Shown here: one piece after another, positions 1 to 8,236 of the stretch
How the letters are laid out: every line of letters starts with the position of its first letter
Numbering within the stretch: the first letter of the stretch is position 1
DNA from: Xanthobacteraceae bacterium
GTDB lineage: Bacteria; Pseudomonadota; Alphaproteobacteria; Rhizobiales; Xanthobacteraceae
Length of the DNA stretch: 20,552 nucleotides
Direction: 5' to 3'
Assembly (NCBI GenBank): GCA_030037185.1
Contig: JASHRR010000526.1
Span: 1-20,552 of the forward strand
Notes under the pieces: model-generated
What the model saw: only the letters and a program-made list of their open reading frames with translations
Database searches by the model: none
Told to the model about the DNA's origin: nothing
Program-made: the position numbers and the translations under genes

Positions 1-431
1 TGTTCGTTATTTTCTTCATCTCGGCACTGGCAGAAACCAACCGGCCGCCCTTCGATCTTGTCGAAGCGGAGTCCGAGCTGGTCGCCGGCTTCATGGTCGA
101 ATACGGCTCGACGCCCTATATGCTGTTCATGCTCGGCGAGTATGTCGCGATCGCGACGATGTGCGCTATGACCACCATCCTGTTCCTGGGCGGATGGCTG
201 CCTCCGTTGGCGGTGGCGCCGTTCACCTGGGTGCCGGGCATCGTGTGGTTCACTCTCAAGGTTCTGTTCGTGTTCTTCATGTTTGCTTTGGTGAAGGCGT
301 TTGTGCCTCGCTATCGCTATGACCAGTTGATGCGGCTCGGCTGGAAGGTATTCCTGCCGATCTCGCTCGCCATGGTGGCCATCGTGGCGGGCGTGCTGCA
401 ATTGACCGGATGGGCGTCGGCGCCGCAATGA
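1..431 (+). CDS. nuoH: NADH-quinone oxidoreductase subunit H, C-terminal part (5' end outside window)
   Basis: This is the C-terminal ~142 residues of the complex I membrane subunit that sits at the junction with the peripheral arm and helps form the quinone-binding chamber. The reading frame is open from base 3 with no start, so the gene begins upstream of the window. The acidic signature [19 protein letters not shown], typical of the NuoH loop facing the quinone cavity, is encoded at about 33-92. It is followed by three or four hydrophobic segments and a final basic stretch (around [12 protein letters not shown]) common to NuoH C-termini. The stop at 429-431 lies 11 bases before the preferred nuoI start, so the two genes are transcriptionally coupled. 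The family assignment is secure; only the N-terminal half is missing because of the window edge. Confidence 0.97.
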   Translation, partial: FVIFFISALAETNRPPFDLVEAESELVAGFMVEYGSTPYMLFMLGEYVAIATMCAMTTILFLGGWLPPLAVAPFTWVPGIVWFTLKVLFVFFMFALVKAFVPRYRYDQLMRLGWKVFLPISLAMVAIVAGVLQLTGWASAPQ

Positions 432-442
432 GGATGCAAGTC

Positions 443-931
443 ATGAGATTGAGCCAGGCGGCCAGATCGTTGTTCCTGAAGGAATTTGTTGAGGCCATCG
501 TGCTGTCGATGCGCTATTTCTTCAAGCGCAAGGCGACGCTCGACTATCCCTTCGAGAAGGGTCCGATCTCGCCGCGCTTTCGCGGCGAGCACGCGCTGCG
601 CCGCTATCCGAATGGTGAGGAGCGCTGCATTGCCTGTAAGCTCTGCGAGGCGATTTGCCCGGCCCAGGCCATCACCATCGAAGCAGGGCCGCGCCGCAAC
701 GACGGCACCCGCCGCACCACCCGTTACGACATCGATATGGTGAAATGCATCTATTGCGGCCTATGCCAGGAGGCCTGCCCGGTCGACGCGATCGTGGAAG
801 GCCCGAATTTCGAATTCGCCACCGAGACGCGCGAAGAACTCTATTACGACAAGGAGCGTCTGCTCGCCAACGGCGATCGCTGGGAACGCGAGCTCGCGAA
901 CAGAATCGCACTGGACGCGCCATACAGGTGA
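443..931 (+). CDS. nuoI: NADH-quinone oxidoreductase subunit I (2x[4Fe-4S] ferredoxin-type)
   Basis: NuoI carries clusters N6a and N6b, which pass electrons from the peripheral arm towards N2 and quinone. Two ferredoxin motifs are intact: [12 protein letters not shown] (Cys62, 65, 68, 72) and [12 protein letters not shown] (Cys102, 105, 108, 112). The start at 443 gives 162 residues, the usual alphaproteobacterial length, and is preceded by GAGG at 430-433. In-frame ATGs at 410, 428 and 434 would add 3 to 11 residues. The one at 428 overlaps the nuoH stop as ATGA and cannot be excluded. An N-terminal amphipathic or hydrophobic stretch (about residues 8-26) fits membrane attachment. The gene sits between nuoH and nuoJ in the standard order. 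Confidence 0.97.
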   Translation: MRLSQAARSLFLKEFVEAIVLSMRYFFKRKATLDYPFEKGPISPRFRGEHALRRYPNGEERCIACKLCEAICPAQAITIEAGPRRNDGTRRTTRYDIDMVKCIYCGLCQEACPVDAIVEGPNFEFATETREELYYDKERLLANGDRWERELANRIALDAPYR

Positions 932-935
932 CGCG

Positions 936-1556
936 ATGACCGTCGCCGCGCTGTTCTTTTATGTTTTTGCCACGATCTGTGTGGCGTCCGCCGTGATGGT
1001 GATCGCATCGCGCAATCCGGTCCATTCGGTGCTGTTCCTGATTCTTGCCTTCGTCAATGCGGCCGGCCTGTTCGTGCTGACCGGCGCCGAATTCCTGGCG
1101 ATGATCCTGGTGATCGTCTATGTCGGCGCGGTGGCGGTGCTGTTTCTGTTCGTCGTTATGATGCTCGACGTCGACTTTACGGCGCTGCGCCAGGGTTTTC
1201 TCAATTATCTGCCGGTCGGCGGGCTGATCGGGATTGTGTTTTTCGGCGAGCTCGTGGCGATGGTGCTGGTCGGATCAGGCGCGCTCGGTCCCGATGCTAC
1301 GAAAGCGATCACCGCTCCGATTCCGCCGCCGGCCGAGGTGACCAATACAGAAGCTCTCGGGCTCGTGCTGTATACCCGCTATGCCTACTACTTCGAGGCG
1401 GCGGGGGTGGTGTTGCTTGTTGCCATGATCGGCGCCATCGTGCTGACGCTGCGGCACAAGCCGAACGTCAAACGCCAGAACATTGCCGATCAAGTCGCCC
1501 GCACAAAGGCGACCGCGATCACGCTTCGCCGGGTCAAGCCCGGGCAGGGGATTTAG
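936..1556 (+). CDS. nuoJ: NADH-quinone oxidoreductase subunit J
   Basis: Membrane subunit of complex I, homologous to mitochondrial ND6, which takes part in coupling quinone chemistry to proton pumping. The protein has 206 residues with about five hydrophobic helices. The third contains the family hallmark around AEFLAMILVIVYVGAVAVLF (about residues 50-70), where the pi-bulge helix lies. A hydrophilic C-terminal tail ends in VKPGQGI. The ATG at 936 is four bases after the nuoI stop, and an AGGTGA-like ribosome site overlaps the end of nuoI. It is followed by an unusually long 168-base gap before nuoK, whereas the other nuo junctions here are tight. Confidence 0.96.
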   Translation: MTVAALFFYVFATICVASAVMVIASRNPVHSVLFLILAFVNAAGLFVLTGAEFLAMILVIVYVGAVAVLFLFVVMMLDVDFTALRQGFLNYLPVGGLIGIVFFGELVAMVLVGSGALGPDATKAITAPIPPPAEVTNTEALGLVLYTRYAYYFEAAGVVLLVAMIGAIVLTLRHKPNVKRQNIADQVARTKATAITLRRVKPGQGI

Positions 1557-1724
1557 CCAGATGCAGCGGCGACAGCCGGCCACGGACCTCATCCCCAGCA
1601 GGCCGCCCGCCGAACGGGGGCCGGCCCGACCCGGGCAGTGCAAAGTCATCGAAATCGGCAACAGCCGGTCTCGATCGTGCGATGACCGCGGTGCCCGCGG
1701 CATGCCGCTCGCAGCGAGGCTCTC

Positions 1725-2033
1725 ATGATCATTGGACTAGGCCATTACCTCGTTGTCGCGGCGATGCTGTTCACGCTCGGCATCTTCGGCATTTTCCTCA
1801 ACCGCAAGAACGTCATCGTCATCCTGATGTCGATCGAACTCATTCTTTTAGCTGTAAATATCAATCTCATCGCATTTTCGGCCCATCTCGGCGATTTGGT
1901 CGGGCAAGTGTTTGCCTTGTTCGTGCTCACCGTCGCGGCCGCCGAGGCTGCCATCGGGCTCGCCATCCTTGTGGTCTACTTCCGCAATCGGGGCACGATC
2001 GCGGTGGAAGACATCAATCTGATGAAGGGCTGA
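1725..2033 (+). CDS. nuoK: NADH-quinone oxidoreductase subunit K
   Basis: Small three-helix complex I subunit (ND4L homologue) of 102 residues, which is the normal length. The middle helix carries the conserved glutamate in the [11 protein letters not shown] context (about residues 36-47). The third helix carries the second one in [18 protein letters not shown] (around residue 72). Both are part of the buried polar path for proton translocation. The start at 1725 is supported by GAGG at 1713-1716 and by the classic N-terminus MIIGLGHYL. It is separated from nuoL by seven bases, so translation of the two is probably coupled. Confidence 0.97.
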   Translation: MIIGLGHYLVVAAMLFTLGIFGIFLNRKNVIVILMSIELILLAVNINLIAFSAHLGDLVGQVFALFVLTVAAAEAAIGLAILVVYFRNRGTIAVEDINLMKG

Positions 2034-2040
2034 ATCCGCC

Positions 2041-4122
2041 ATGTATCAGGCAATCGTTTTCCTGCCGCTGCTCGGCGCCGTCATCGCCGCAATCATTGCG
2101 CTCACCGGCGCCCATGCACGTCACCCGGGCGGATCGGCGCCGCGCGGCGCCGAAGATCACCCCGGGCATCCCCATGGTGCGCCTTTGCGCGGCGGTGCAG
2201 CGGTGCATGCGTCCCACGCCGAGCCGCAGCACCACGAGCCTGCCGCCGCGGGTTCGCGCACTGCCGAACTGATCACCACCGCGCTGCTGTTCATCTCCCT
2301 GGTGCTGTCGTGGATCGCCTTCGCGCGGGTCGGCTTCTCGCACCAGGAAGCCCACGAGGTCGTGGTGCCGTTCATCATCTCCGGCGACCTCAAGGTCGAT
2401 TGGGCGCTGCGGATCGATGCCCTGACGGCAGTGATGCTGGTGGTGGTCACCACGGTATCTGCCTTCGTCCACCTCTATTCCATCGGCTACATGGAAGAGG
2501 ACCCTTACCGGCCACGTTTCTTCGGCTATCTGTCGATGTTTACCTTCGCGATGCTGATGCTGGTGACCGCCGACAATCTGGTGCAGTTGTTTTTCGGCTG
2601 GGAAGGCGTCGGGCTCGCAAGCTATCTGCTGATCGGCTTCTGGTATCACAAGCCGGAAGCGAATGCCGCCGCCATTAAGGCCTTCATCGTCAACCGCATC
2701 GGCGATTTCGGCTTTGCGCTCGGCATTTTTGCGGTGTTCATGATGACCGGGGCGGTCGATTTCGCCACCATCTTCCATCAGGCCCCGGCGCTCACCGGCA
2801 AGACCATCCACTTCTTCAGCTGGGATATCGATGCGCTGACACTGATCTGCCTCCTGCTGTTCATGGGCGCGATGGGCAAGTCAGCCCAGTTTCTGCTGCA
2901 CACCTGGCTGCCGGACGCGATGGAGGGACCGACTCCGGTGTCGGCCCTGATCCATGCCGCCACCATGGTGACGGCGGGCGTTTTCATGGTGGCGCGATTG
3001 TCGCCGCTGTTTCAGCTTGCCCCGGCTGCGCTGACCTTCGTCACCGTGATCGGCGCTACTACCGCGATGTTTGCGGCGACGGTCGGGCTGGTGCAGAACG
3101 ACATCAAGCGCATCGTCGCTTATTCGACCTGCTCACAGCTCGGCTACATGTTCGTCGCCATGGGGGTCGGGGCCTATTCGGTCGGCATGTTCCACCTGTT
3201 CACCCACGCCTTTTTCAAGGCGCTGCTGTTTCTGGGGTCCGGCTCGGTGATCATCGCGATGCACCACGAGCAGGACATCCGCCACATGGGCGGGCTGCGC
3301 ACCAAACTTCCCTTCACTTACTGGACGATGGTGGTGGGGACACTGGCGCTCACCGGCCTGTTCCCGTTCGCCGGCTATTTTTCCAAGGACGCCATCATCG
3401 AGGCCGCCTATGCAGGCAACAATCCGGCGGCGCTGTATGCTTATCTGATGACGCTCGGCGCGGCCGGTCTCACCTCGTTCTATTCGTGGCGGCTGATTTT
3501 CAAGACTTTCCACGGTCGCCCGCATGACGAGCGGCACTACCAAGCGGCGCACGAAAGTCCTCCCACCATGTTGATACCGCTGTTCGTGCTGGCGCTCGGG
3601 TGCGTGCTCGCAGGTTATCCCTTCTTGAGCATCTTTGCCGGTTCCGGCGTCGAGAATTTCTTTGGCGAATCGCTGGCGGTCGGCGGTTCCAACACCATCC
3701 TGGAGCAGATGGAGCACGTCAGCACGGTCATCTCGGTGCTGCCGAGCGTGCTGATGGCGGCCGGGTTCGCAGTGGCTTGGTTGTTTTATATCGGGCGGCC
3801 CGAACTGCCGGTCGAACTTGCCCGCCAGCATGAGGTGCTTTACCGGTTCCTGCTCAACAAGTGGTATTTCGACGAACTGTACGACGCCGTCATCGTGCGG
3901 CCCACCCTGTGGATCGGCCGCCTGTTGTGGAAGGGAGGCGACGGCTGGCTGATCGACGGGTTCGGTCCCGACGGCGTCTCGGCGCTGGTGCTGGACTTGA
4001 CCCGCAATGTCGTGCGCCTGCAGACCGGCTATATGTATCACTATGCGTTTGCCATGCTGATCGGCGTCGCGGTGTTCATGACCTGGTTCACCTACCGCAT
4101 GTTTTCCGTCGGGGGCGGCTGA
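2041..4122 (+). CDS. nuoL: NADH-quinone oxidoreductase subunit L (antiporter-like, with His-rich insertion)
   Basis: Distal antiporter-like proton-pumping subunit of complex I, 693 residues, with the long C-terminal extension expected for the lateral helix. The core antiporter signature is visible: [34 protein letters not shown] sequence around residues 279-308, with the conserved lysine and histidines. A second conserved block, [20 protein letters not shown], follows at about 351-370. The first hydrophobic helix (residues 4-22) is followed by a low-complexity segment rich in His, Gly, Pro and Ala (residues 24-70, nine histidines) before helix 2. Many NuoL proteins have only a short loop here. 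The start is the only sensible ATG after nuoK, although its ribosome site is weak, which fits coupling to nuoK. The stop is one base before the nuoM start. Confidence 0.97.
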   Translation: MYQAIVFLPLLGAVIAAIIALTGAHARHPGGSAPRGAEDHPGHPHGAPLRGGAAVHASHAEPQHHEPAAAGSRTAELITTALLFISLVLSWIAFARVGFSHQEAHEVVVPFIISGDLKVDWALRIDALTAVMLVVVTTVSAFVHLYSIGYMEEDPYRPRFFGYLSMFTFAMLMLVTADNLVQLFFGWEGVGLASYLLIGFWYHKPEANAAAIKAFIVNRIGDFGFALGIFAVFMMTGAVDFATIFHQAPALTGKTIHFFSWDIDALTLICLLLFMGAMGKSAQFLLHTWLPDAMEGPTPVSALIHAATMVTAGVFMVARLSPLFQLAPAALTFVTVIGATTAMFAATVGLVQNDIKRIVAYSTCSQLGYMFVAMGVGAYSVGMFHLFTHAFFKALLFLGSGSVIIAMHHEQDIRHMGGLRTKLPFTYWTMVVGTLALTGLFPFAGYFSKDAIIEAAYAGNNPAALYAYLMTLGAAGLTSFYSWRLIFKTFHGRPHDERHYQAAHESPPTMLIPLFVLALGCVLAGYPFLSIFAGSGVENFFGESLAVGGSNTILEQMEHVSTVISVLPSVLMAAGFAVAWLFYIGRPELPVELARQHEVLYRFLLNKWYFDELYDAVIVRPTLWIGRLLWKGGDGWLIDGFGPDGVSALVLDLTRNVVRLQTGYMYHYAFAMLIGVAVFMTWFTYRMFSVGGG

Positions 4123-4123
4123 G

Positions 4124-5632
4124 ATGGCGAGCTGGCCGATCCTTTCCGTTACCGTGTTCCTGCCGCTCCTCGGCGCGCTTTTCATCATGGCGATGCGCGG
4201 CGAGGACGCTTCGATCGCCAACAATGCGCGCTGGGTCGCGATGTGGACGACGCTGCTCACTTTCGTGATCTCGCTGATCCTGGTATGGCGCTTCGATACC
4301 GGTTCGCCGGAGTTCCAGTTCGTCGAAAGAAAACCCTGGCTCACCGGCACCATCAGCTACCATGTGGGGGTCGACGGCATCTCCCTGCCGTTCGTGATTC
4401 TCACCACCGCGCTGATGCCGCTGTGCATCCTGGCGAGCTGGCAGCCCATCCAGCGTCGCGTCAAGGAGTACATGATCGCGTTTCTGGTGCTCGAAACCTT
4501 GATGATCGGCACCTTTACGGCGCTCGATCTCACCTTGTTCTACCTGTTCTTCGAAGGCGGCCTGATCCCGATGTTCCTTATTATCGGGGTGTGGGGCGGT
4601 CCGCGCCGGGTCTATGCGAGCTTCAAGTTCTTCCTCTACACCTTTCTCGGCTCGGTGCTGATGCTGCTTGCGATCATGGCGCTCTATTGGGATGCCGGCA
4701 CCACTGACATCCCGACCCTGATGCACCACGCCTTTCCGCGTTCGCTGCAGATGTGGGCGTGGTTTGCCTTCCTGGCTTCGTTCGCCGTCAAGCTGCCGAT
4801 GTGGCCTGTCCATACATGGCTGCCGGACGCGCATGTGGAGGCGCCGACCGCGGGTTCGGTGATCCTCGCAGCGATCCTTTTGAAGATGGGCGGCTACGGC
4901 TTCCTGCGCTTCTCGCTGCCTATGTTTCCGCTTGCCTCGCAGGAATTTGCGCCTCTGATCTTTGCGCTTTCGGTGGTGGCGATCATCTACACGGCGCTCG
5001 TCGCCCTGGTGCAGGAGGACATGAAGAAGCTGATCGCCTACTCCTCGGTGGCCCACATGGGGTTCGTCACCATGGGAATTTTCGCCGGCACCATCCAGGG
5101 CGTCGGCGGCGGCATCTTCCAGATGTTGTCCCACGGCATCGTATCGGGCGCGCTGTTCCTGTCCGTTGGCGTCGTGTATGACCGCATGCACACCCGCGAG
5201 ATCGCAGCCTATGGCGGCCTCGTCGATCGCATGCCGCTCTATGCGGCGGCATTCATGGTGTTTACGCTGGCCAATGTGGGGCTCCCCGGCACCACCGGCT
5301 TCATCGGCGAATTCCTTACCCTCATCGGGACATTCCGTGTCAACACGGCGGTTGCAACCTTGGCTACCGTCGGCGTCATCCTGTCCGCCGCCTATGCCCT
5401 GTGGCTCTATCGCAAGGTCATTTTCGGCAAACTGGAGAAGCCATCGCTTGCCGCCATCCTCGATCTCGACAGACGCGAGATCGCCGCGTTCGCGCCCCTT
5501 GTCATTCTCACCCTCCTGTTCGGCGTCTATCCCAAGCCGGTGATCGACGTTTCCCAGGCTGCGGTTGCGGCGTTGGTGGAGAATTATCATCACGCGCTGG
5601 GCGCCGCGAACACGGCTGAGCTCGCCAAATGA
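4124..5632 (+). CDS. nuoM: NADH-quinone oxidoreductase subunit M
   Basis: Middle antiporter-like proton-pumping subunit of complex I (ND4 homologue), 502 residues, usual length. The diagnostic stretch [19 protein letters not shown] lies at about residues 223-241 and contains the conserved TM lysine. It is followed by [12 protein letters not shown] and by the [19 protein letters not shown] block at about residues 297-315. The conserved early glutamate lies in [20 protein letters not shown] (about residues 139-158). The ATG at 4124 directly follows the nuoL stop (TGAG-ATG), so the genes are translationally coupled. Thirteen bases separate its stop from nuoN. Confidence 0.97.
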   Translation: MASWPILSVTVFLPLLGALFIMAMRGEDASIANNARWVAMWTTLLTFVISLILVWRFDTGSPEFQFVERKPWLTGTISYHVGVDGISLPFVILTTALMPLCILASWQPIQRRVKEYMIAFLVLETLMIGTFTALDLTLFYLFFEGGLIPMFLIIGVWGGPRRVYASFKFFLYTFLGSVLMLLAIMALYWDAGTTDIPTLMHHAFPRSLQMWAWFAFLASFAVKLPMWPVHTWLPDAHVEAPTAGSVILAAILLKMGGYGFLRFSLPMFPLASQEFAPLIFALSVVAIIYTALVALVQEDMKKLIAYSSVAHMGFVTMGIFAGTIQGVGGGIFQMLSHGIVSGALFLSVGVVYDRMHTREIAAYGGLVDRMPLYAAAFMVFTLANVGLPGTTGFIGEFLTLIGTFRVNTAVATLATVGVILSAAYALWLYRKVIFGKLEKPSLAAILDLDRREIAAFAPLVILTLLFGVYPKPVIDVSQAAVAALVENYHHALGAANTAELAK

Positions 5633-5645
5633 GGCGCATTTCACG

Positions 5646-7067
5646 ATGAACGAAGCCCTCGAGCTTTATCCGGTGCTTCCCGAGTTGATTCTTGTGGGTG
5701 GCGCCATGCTGCTGTTGATGATTGGCGCATTTGCCGGCGAACGCTCCCCCATGCTGGGCTATGCCATCGCGCTTCTGGTTGCTGCGGGTTTCGCGGTCGC
5801 GATGATGCCGGACGAGCGGGTGGCCATCTTTAACGGCAGCTTCGTCGTCGATGGATTCGCGAAGTTCTTGAAAATTCTTGCGGTATTGGGCTCGATCGGC
5901 GCCCTGTGGATGTCGGGCGACTTCCTTGCAGATCCCGACCGCCGCAAGTTCGAGTATCCGGTTCTCATTATGCTCGCCACCGCCGGCATGTTCGTGCTCA
6001 TTTCGGCCGGCGACCTCATTGCCCTCTATCTCGGCTTTGAGCTGATGAGCCTGTCCCTTTACGTGGTCGCTGCGTTCGATCGCGATAATGCACGCTCGAC
6101 CGAAGCGGGGCTGAAATATTTCGTGCTCGGAGCGCTGTCGTCGGGAATGCTGCTTTACGGCGCGTCGTTGATCTATGGATTCACCGGTACGGTGAAATTC
6201 GCGGGCATTGCCCAGCAGGCGGCGGACGGCGGCATTGGACTGATCATCGGGCTCGTTCTCCTGTTTGCCGGGCTGTGCTTCAAAGTGTCGGCGGTGCCGT
6301 TCCACATGTGGACGCCAGATGTCTATGAGGGCGCGCCGACCCCGATCACGGCGTTCTTCGCGTCCGCCCCGAAGGTGGCCGCGATCGCCGCGTTCATGCG
6401 GGTATCATACAGCGCTTTTCCGGCCATCACGGCGCAATGGCAGCAGATCATCATATGCGTTGCGATCGCGTCGATGCTGCTTGGCGCCTTCGCGGCGATC
6501 GGGCAGCGCAATATCAAACGGCTGATGGCCTATTCGTCGATCGGCCACATGGGGTATGCTCTGATAGGGCTTGCGGCGGCTACCGCCGAGGGCATCCAGG
6601 GCGTGCTCGTCTACATGGCGATTTATGTGGCGATGACGCTTGGAACCTTCGCGTGCATCGTGGCGATGCGGCGAAACCACAAGCCTTTCGAGGAAATCAC
6701 GGATCTCTCGGGCCTCGCACGCACCAATCCGGCCGAAGCCTTCATTCTCGCAATGCTGTTGTTTTCACTCGCCGGAGTCCCGCCGTTGGCCGGATTTTTC
6801 GCCAAGTTCTATATCTTCCTCGCTGCGATCAAGGCCGGACTGTTCGTTCTCGCCGTACTTGGCGTCATCGCCAGCGTCGTCGGCGCCTATTACTACCTGC
6901 TGATCGTCAAGGTGATGTATTTCGACGAGCCGGCGCCGGCATTCGACCCGATGGGAAACGCCTTGCGTTCGATTATGGTGGTGACGGGGATTTTTGTGAT
7001 CTTGTTCTTTGCCTACCCGGGGCCGCTCGTCGAGGCGGCCGCGGTCGCGGCGAAATCGCTGTTTTAA
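5646..7067 (+). CDS. nuoN: NADH-quinone oxidoreductase subunit N
   Basis: Third antiporter-like proton-pumping subunit of complex I (ND2 homologue), 473 residues from the chosen start. Characteristic motifs are ELMSLSLYVVAAFDRDN (about residues 131-147), KVSAVPFHMWTPDVYEGAP at about 214-232 and GQRNIKRLMAYSSIGHMGY at about 285-303. The open frame extends 27 codons upstream into nuoM. The ATG at 5646 gives the typical N-terminus MNEALELYPVLPEL and lies 13 bases after the nuoM stop, so it is preferred. This is the last nuo gene. A 211-base non-coding stretch with a short palindrome follows before birA. Confidence 0.96.
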   Translation: MNEALELYPVLPELILVGGAMLLLMIGAFAGERSPMLGYAIALLVAAGFAVAMMPDERVAIFNGSFVVDGFAKFLKILAVLGSIGALWMSGDFLADPDRRKFEYPVLIMLATAGMFVLISAGDLIALYLGFELMSLSLYVVAAFDRDNARSTEAGLKYFVLGALSSGMLLYGASLIYGFTGTVKFAGIAQQAADGGIGLIIGLVLLFAGLCFKVSAVPFHMWTPDVYEGAPTPITAFFASAPKVAAIAAFMRVSYSAFPAITAQWQQIIICVAIASMLLGAFAAIGQRNIKRLMAYSSIGHMGYALIGLAAATAEGIQGVLVYMAIYVAMTLGTFACIVAMRRNHKPFEEITDLSGLARTNPAEAFILAMLLFSLAGVPPLAGFFAKFYIFLAAIKAGLFVLAVLGVIASVVGAYYYLLIVKVMYFDEPAPAFDPMGNALRSIMVVTGIFVILFFAYPGPLVEAAAVAAKSLF

Positions 7068-7138
7068 TGAGAGCGCATATTCGCAATCCTTGCCATAAGG
7101 GCGCTGACGGCTTGGAGGGACCATCGAGAGGGGCGGCG

Positions 7139-7157
7139 GCGTCTCGGACCGAGACGC
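7139..7157. promoter_or_regulatory. Perfect 9-bp inverted repeat behind nuoN
   Basis: GCGTCTCGG, one base, CCGAGACGC. This is a perfect dyad 72 bases after the nuoN stop and about 120 bases before birA. As RNA it would form an eight-base-pair stem with a three-base loop, but no run of T follows, so it is not a classical intrinsic terminator. It could mark the end of the nuo transcript, be a protein-binding dyad ahead of birA, or be chance in GC-rich DNA. A nearby GAGACGC at about 7173-7179 repeats half of the site. Confidence 0.4.
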
Positions 7158-7278
7158 GAAATTCAGTCGCGCAGAGACGCAGCCTCGCCAGAAATCTCGC
7201 CCGACGACGAATTGCGATCTTCCCCCGCGCGAGCGGTAAAAAGCTGCTGCATCAACTGCACCGGAACGTGCTTCATTG

Positions 7279-8052
7279 ATGACACCGAACCCCAACACCG
7301 CGGCGGTGCCTGCCATCGTCCTCGACGTCGTGGACTCGACGAATGCGCAAGCGCTTCGGCTTGCCAAAGCAGGGGAGCGCGGGCCATTGTGGATTGTCGC
7401 CAAGGAGCAGAGAAGAGGGCGCGGACGGCGCGGCAGGGCGTGGATATCGCCGGTCGGCAATCTTTATGCGACGCTGATGCTGACCGATCCGGCTCCCGCA
7501 TGGGCAGCGCCGCAATTGGCATTCGTGGCAGCACTCGCGCTGCATGACGCTGCGGTTGCCGGCGCGCCCGCGCTCGCGCCTCGATTAGCCCTCAAATGGC
7601 CGAACGATTTGTTGTGCGCGGGGCGAAAAATCGCGGGCATTCTGATCGAAGGCGAGGGCGACCCGGTTGCGGTGGCGATCGGAATCGGGGTGAATTGCCG
7701 CGATCATCCGGAAGCGACCGAATTGCCGGCGACGGATTTTGCCGCCGCCGGTGCTGAGGTGGATGCTGCCACGTTGTTTGCCCATCTGGCGCAGGCCATG
7801 CAGGCGCGCCTCACACTATGGAACCGCGGCGCAGGTTTTGCCGGCGTCCGGGCCGCGTGGCTTTCCCGTGCTCTCGGGCTTGGGCAGGCGATCCGGGTGA
7901 GACTTGCCGAGCGCGAGGCGACCGGGTGTTTCGAGACGATCGACGATGCGGGCCGGCTGGTGCTGCGAACCGCGACAAACGCAGTTGAAGCGGTCGCGGC
8001 GGGCGACGTGTTTCCTTTTGGTCAAGCCGGGGATGAGGTTGCAGGCGGATGA
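7279..8052 (+). CDS. birA: Biotin--[acetyl-CoA-carboxylase] ligase (monofunctional BirA type)
   Basis: Activates biotin with ATP to biotinyl-5'-AMP and attaches it to the lysine of biotin carboxyl carrier domains (acetyl-CoA and propionyl-CoA carboxylases, pyruvate carboxylase). The biotin/AMP loop RGRGRRGRAW is at residues 46-55 and the substrate-pocket motif KWPNDLL at 106-112. GKI-like (CAGRKIAGILIEGEG) and GIGVNC sequences follow, all in the family order. The protein has 257 residues and starts directly with the catalytic domain. The N-terminal winged helix of bifunctional BirA is absent, so it should not act as the classical bio repressor. A TTG one codon upstream (7276) is an alternative start. 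The C-terminal SH3-like cap (residues about 205-250) is present. It stands alone between nuoN and rnj. Confidence 0.93.
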   Translation: MTPNPNTAAVPAIVLDVVDSTNAQALRLAKAGERGPLWIVAKEQRRGRGRRGRAWISPVGNLYATLMLTDPAPAWAAPQLAFVAALALHDAAVAGAPALAPRLALKWPNDLLCAGRKIAGILIEGEGDPVAVAIGIGVNCRDHPEATELPATDFAAAGAEVDAATLFAHLAQAMQARLTLWNRGAGFAGVRAAWLSRALGLGQAIRVRLAEREATGCFETIDDAGRLVLRTATNAVEAVAAGDVFPFGQAGDEVAGG

Positions 8053-8060
8053 GCCAGCGG

Positions 8061-8172
8061 GGCCGGCCTTTGGACCGGCCGATCGTGGTTGAGCGAAACC
8101 TGCCAATCCCTCCCCGACGGGAGGGGCTATCGATTTGCCCTCGCCCCGCTTGCGGAGAGGGTAGGGTGGGGT
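8061..8172. repeat. Palindromic, REP-like GC-rich repeat in the birA-rnj gap
   Basis: The 184-base gap holds three hairpin-capable blocks. GGCCGG/CCGGCC arms lie at 8061-8080. CCCTCCC-CGAC-GGGAGGG lies at 8108-8125. A degenerate CCCTCGCCCCGC-TT-GCGGAGAGGG lies at about 8139-8162, followed by TAGGGTGGGG. The last two resemble the small CCCTC/CCGCTTGCGG/GAGGG dispersed palindromes common between genes of rhizobial chromosomes. The resemblance is from memory of the pattern; only one copy is in the window, so dispersal cannot be shown here. It may act in mRNA stability or transcript ending behind birA. Confidence 0.5.
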
Positions 8173-8236
8173 TTGACGGCCATGATGGCTTTCGCCTCCC
8201 GCTCGACCCGTCCTACGGTGCCAGCTTGGATCCGTG

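Noticed and set aside
4088..5644. Long minus-strand open frame (518 codons) opposite nuoM
   Set aside because: The product is a Arg/His/Gln/Glu-rich sequence with no recognisable domain, mirroring the hydrophobic codons of nuoM. Such antisense frames are expected in GC-rich genes, and several others (opposite nuoL, lolC, proS and dnaE) have the same origin.
5565..5645. Upstream extension of nuoN into nuoM
   Set aside because: It is an Arg-rich N-terminus read in the wrong frame of nuoM. ATG 5646 gives the normal NuoN N-terminus.
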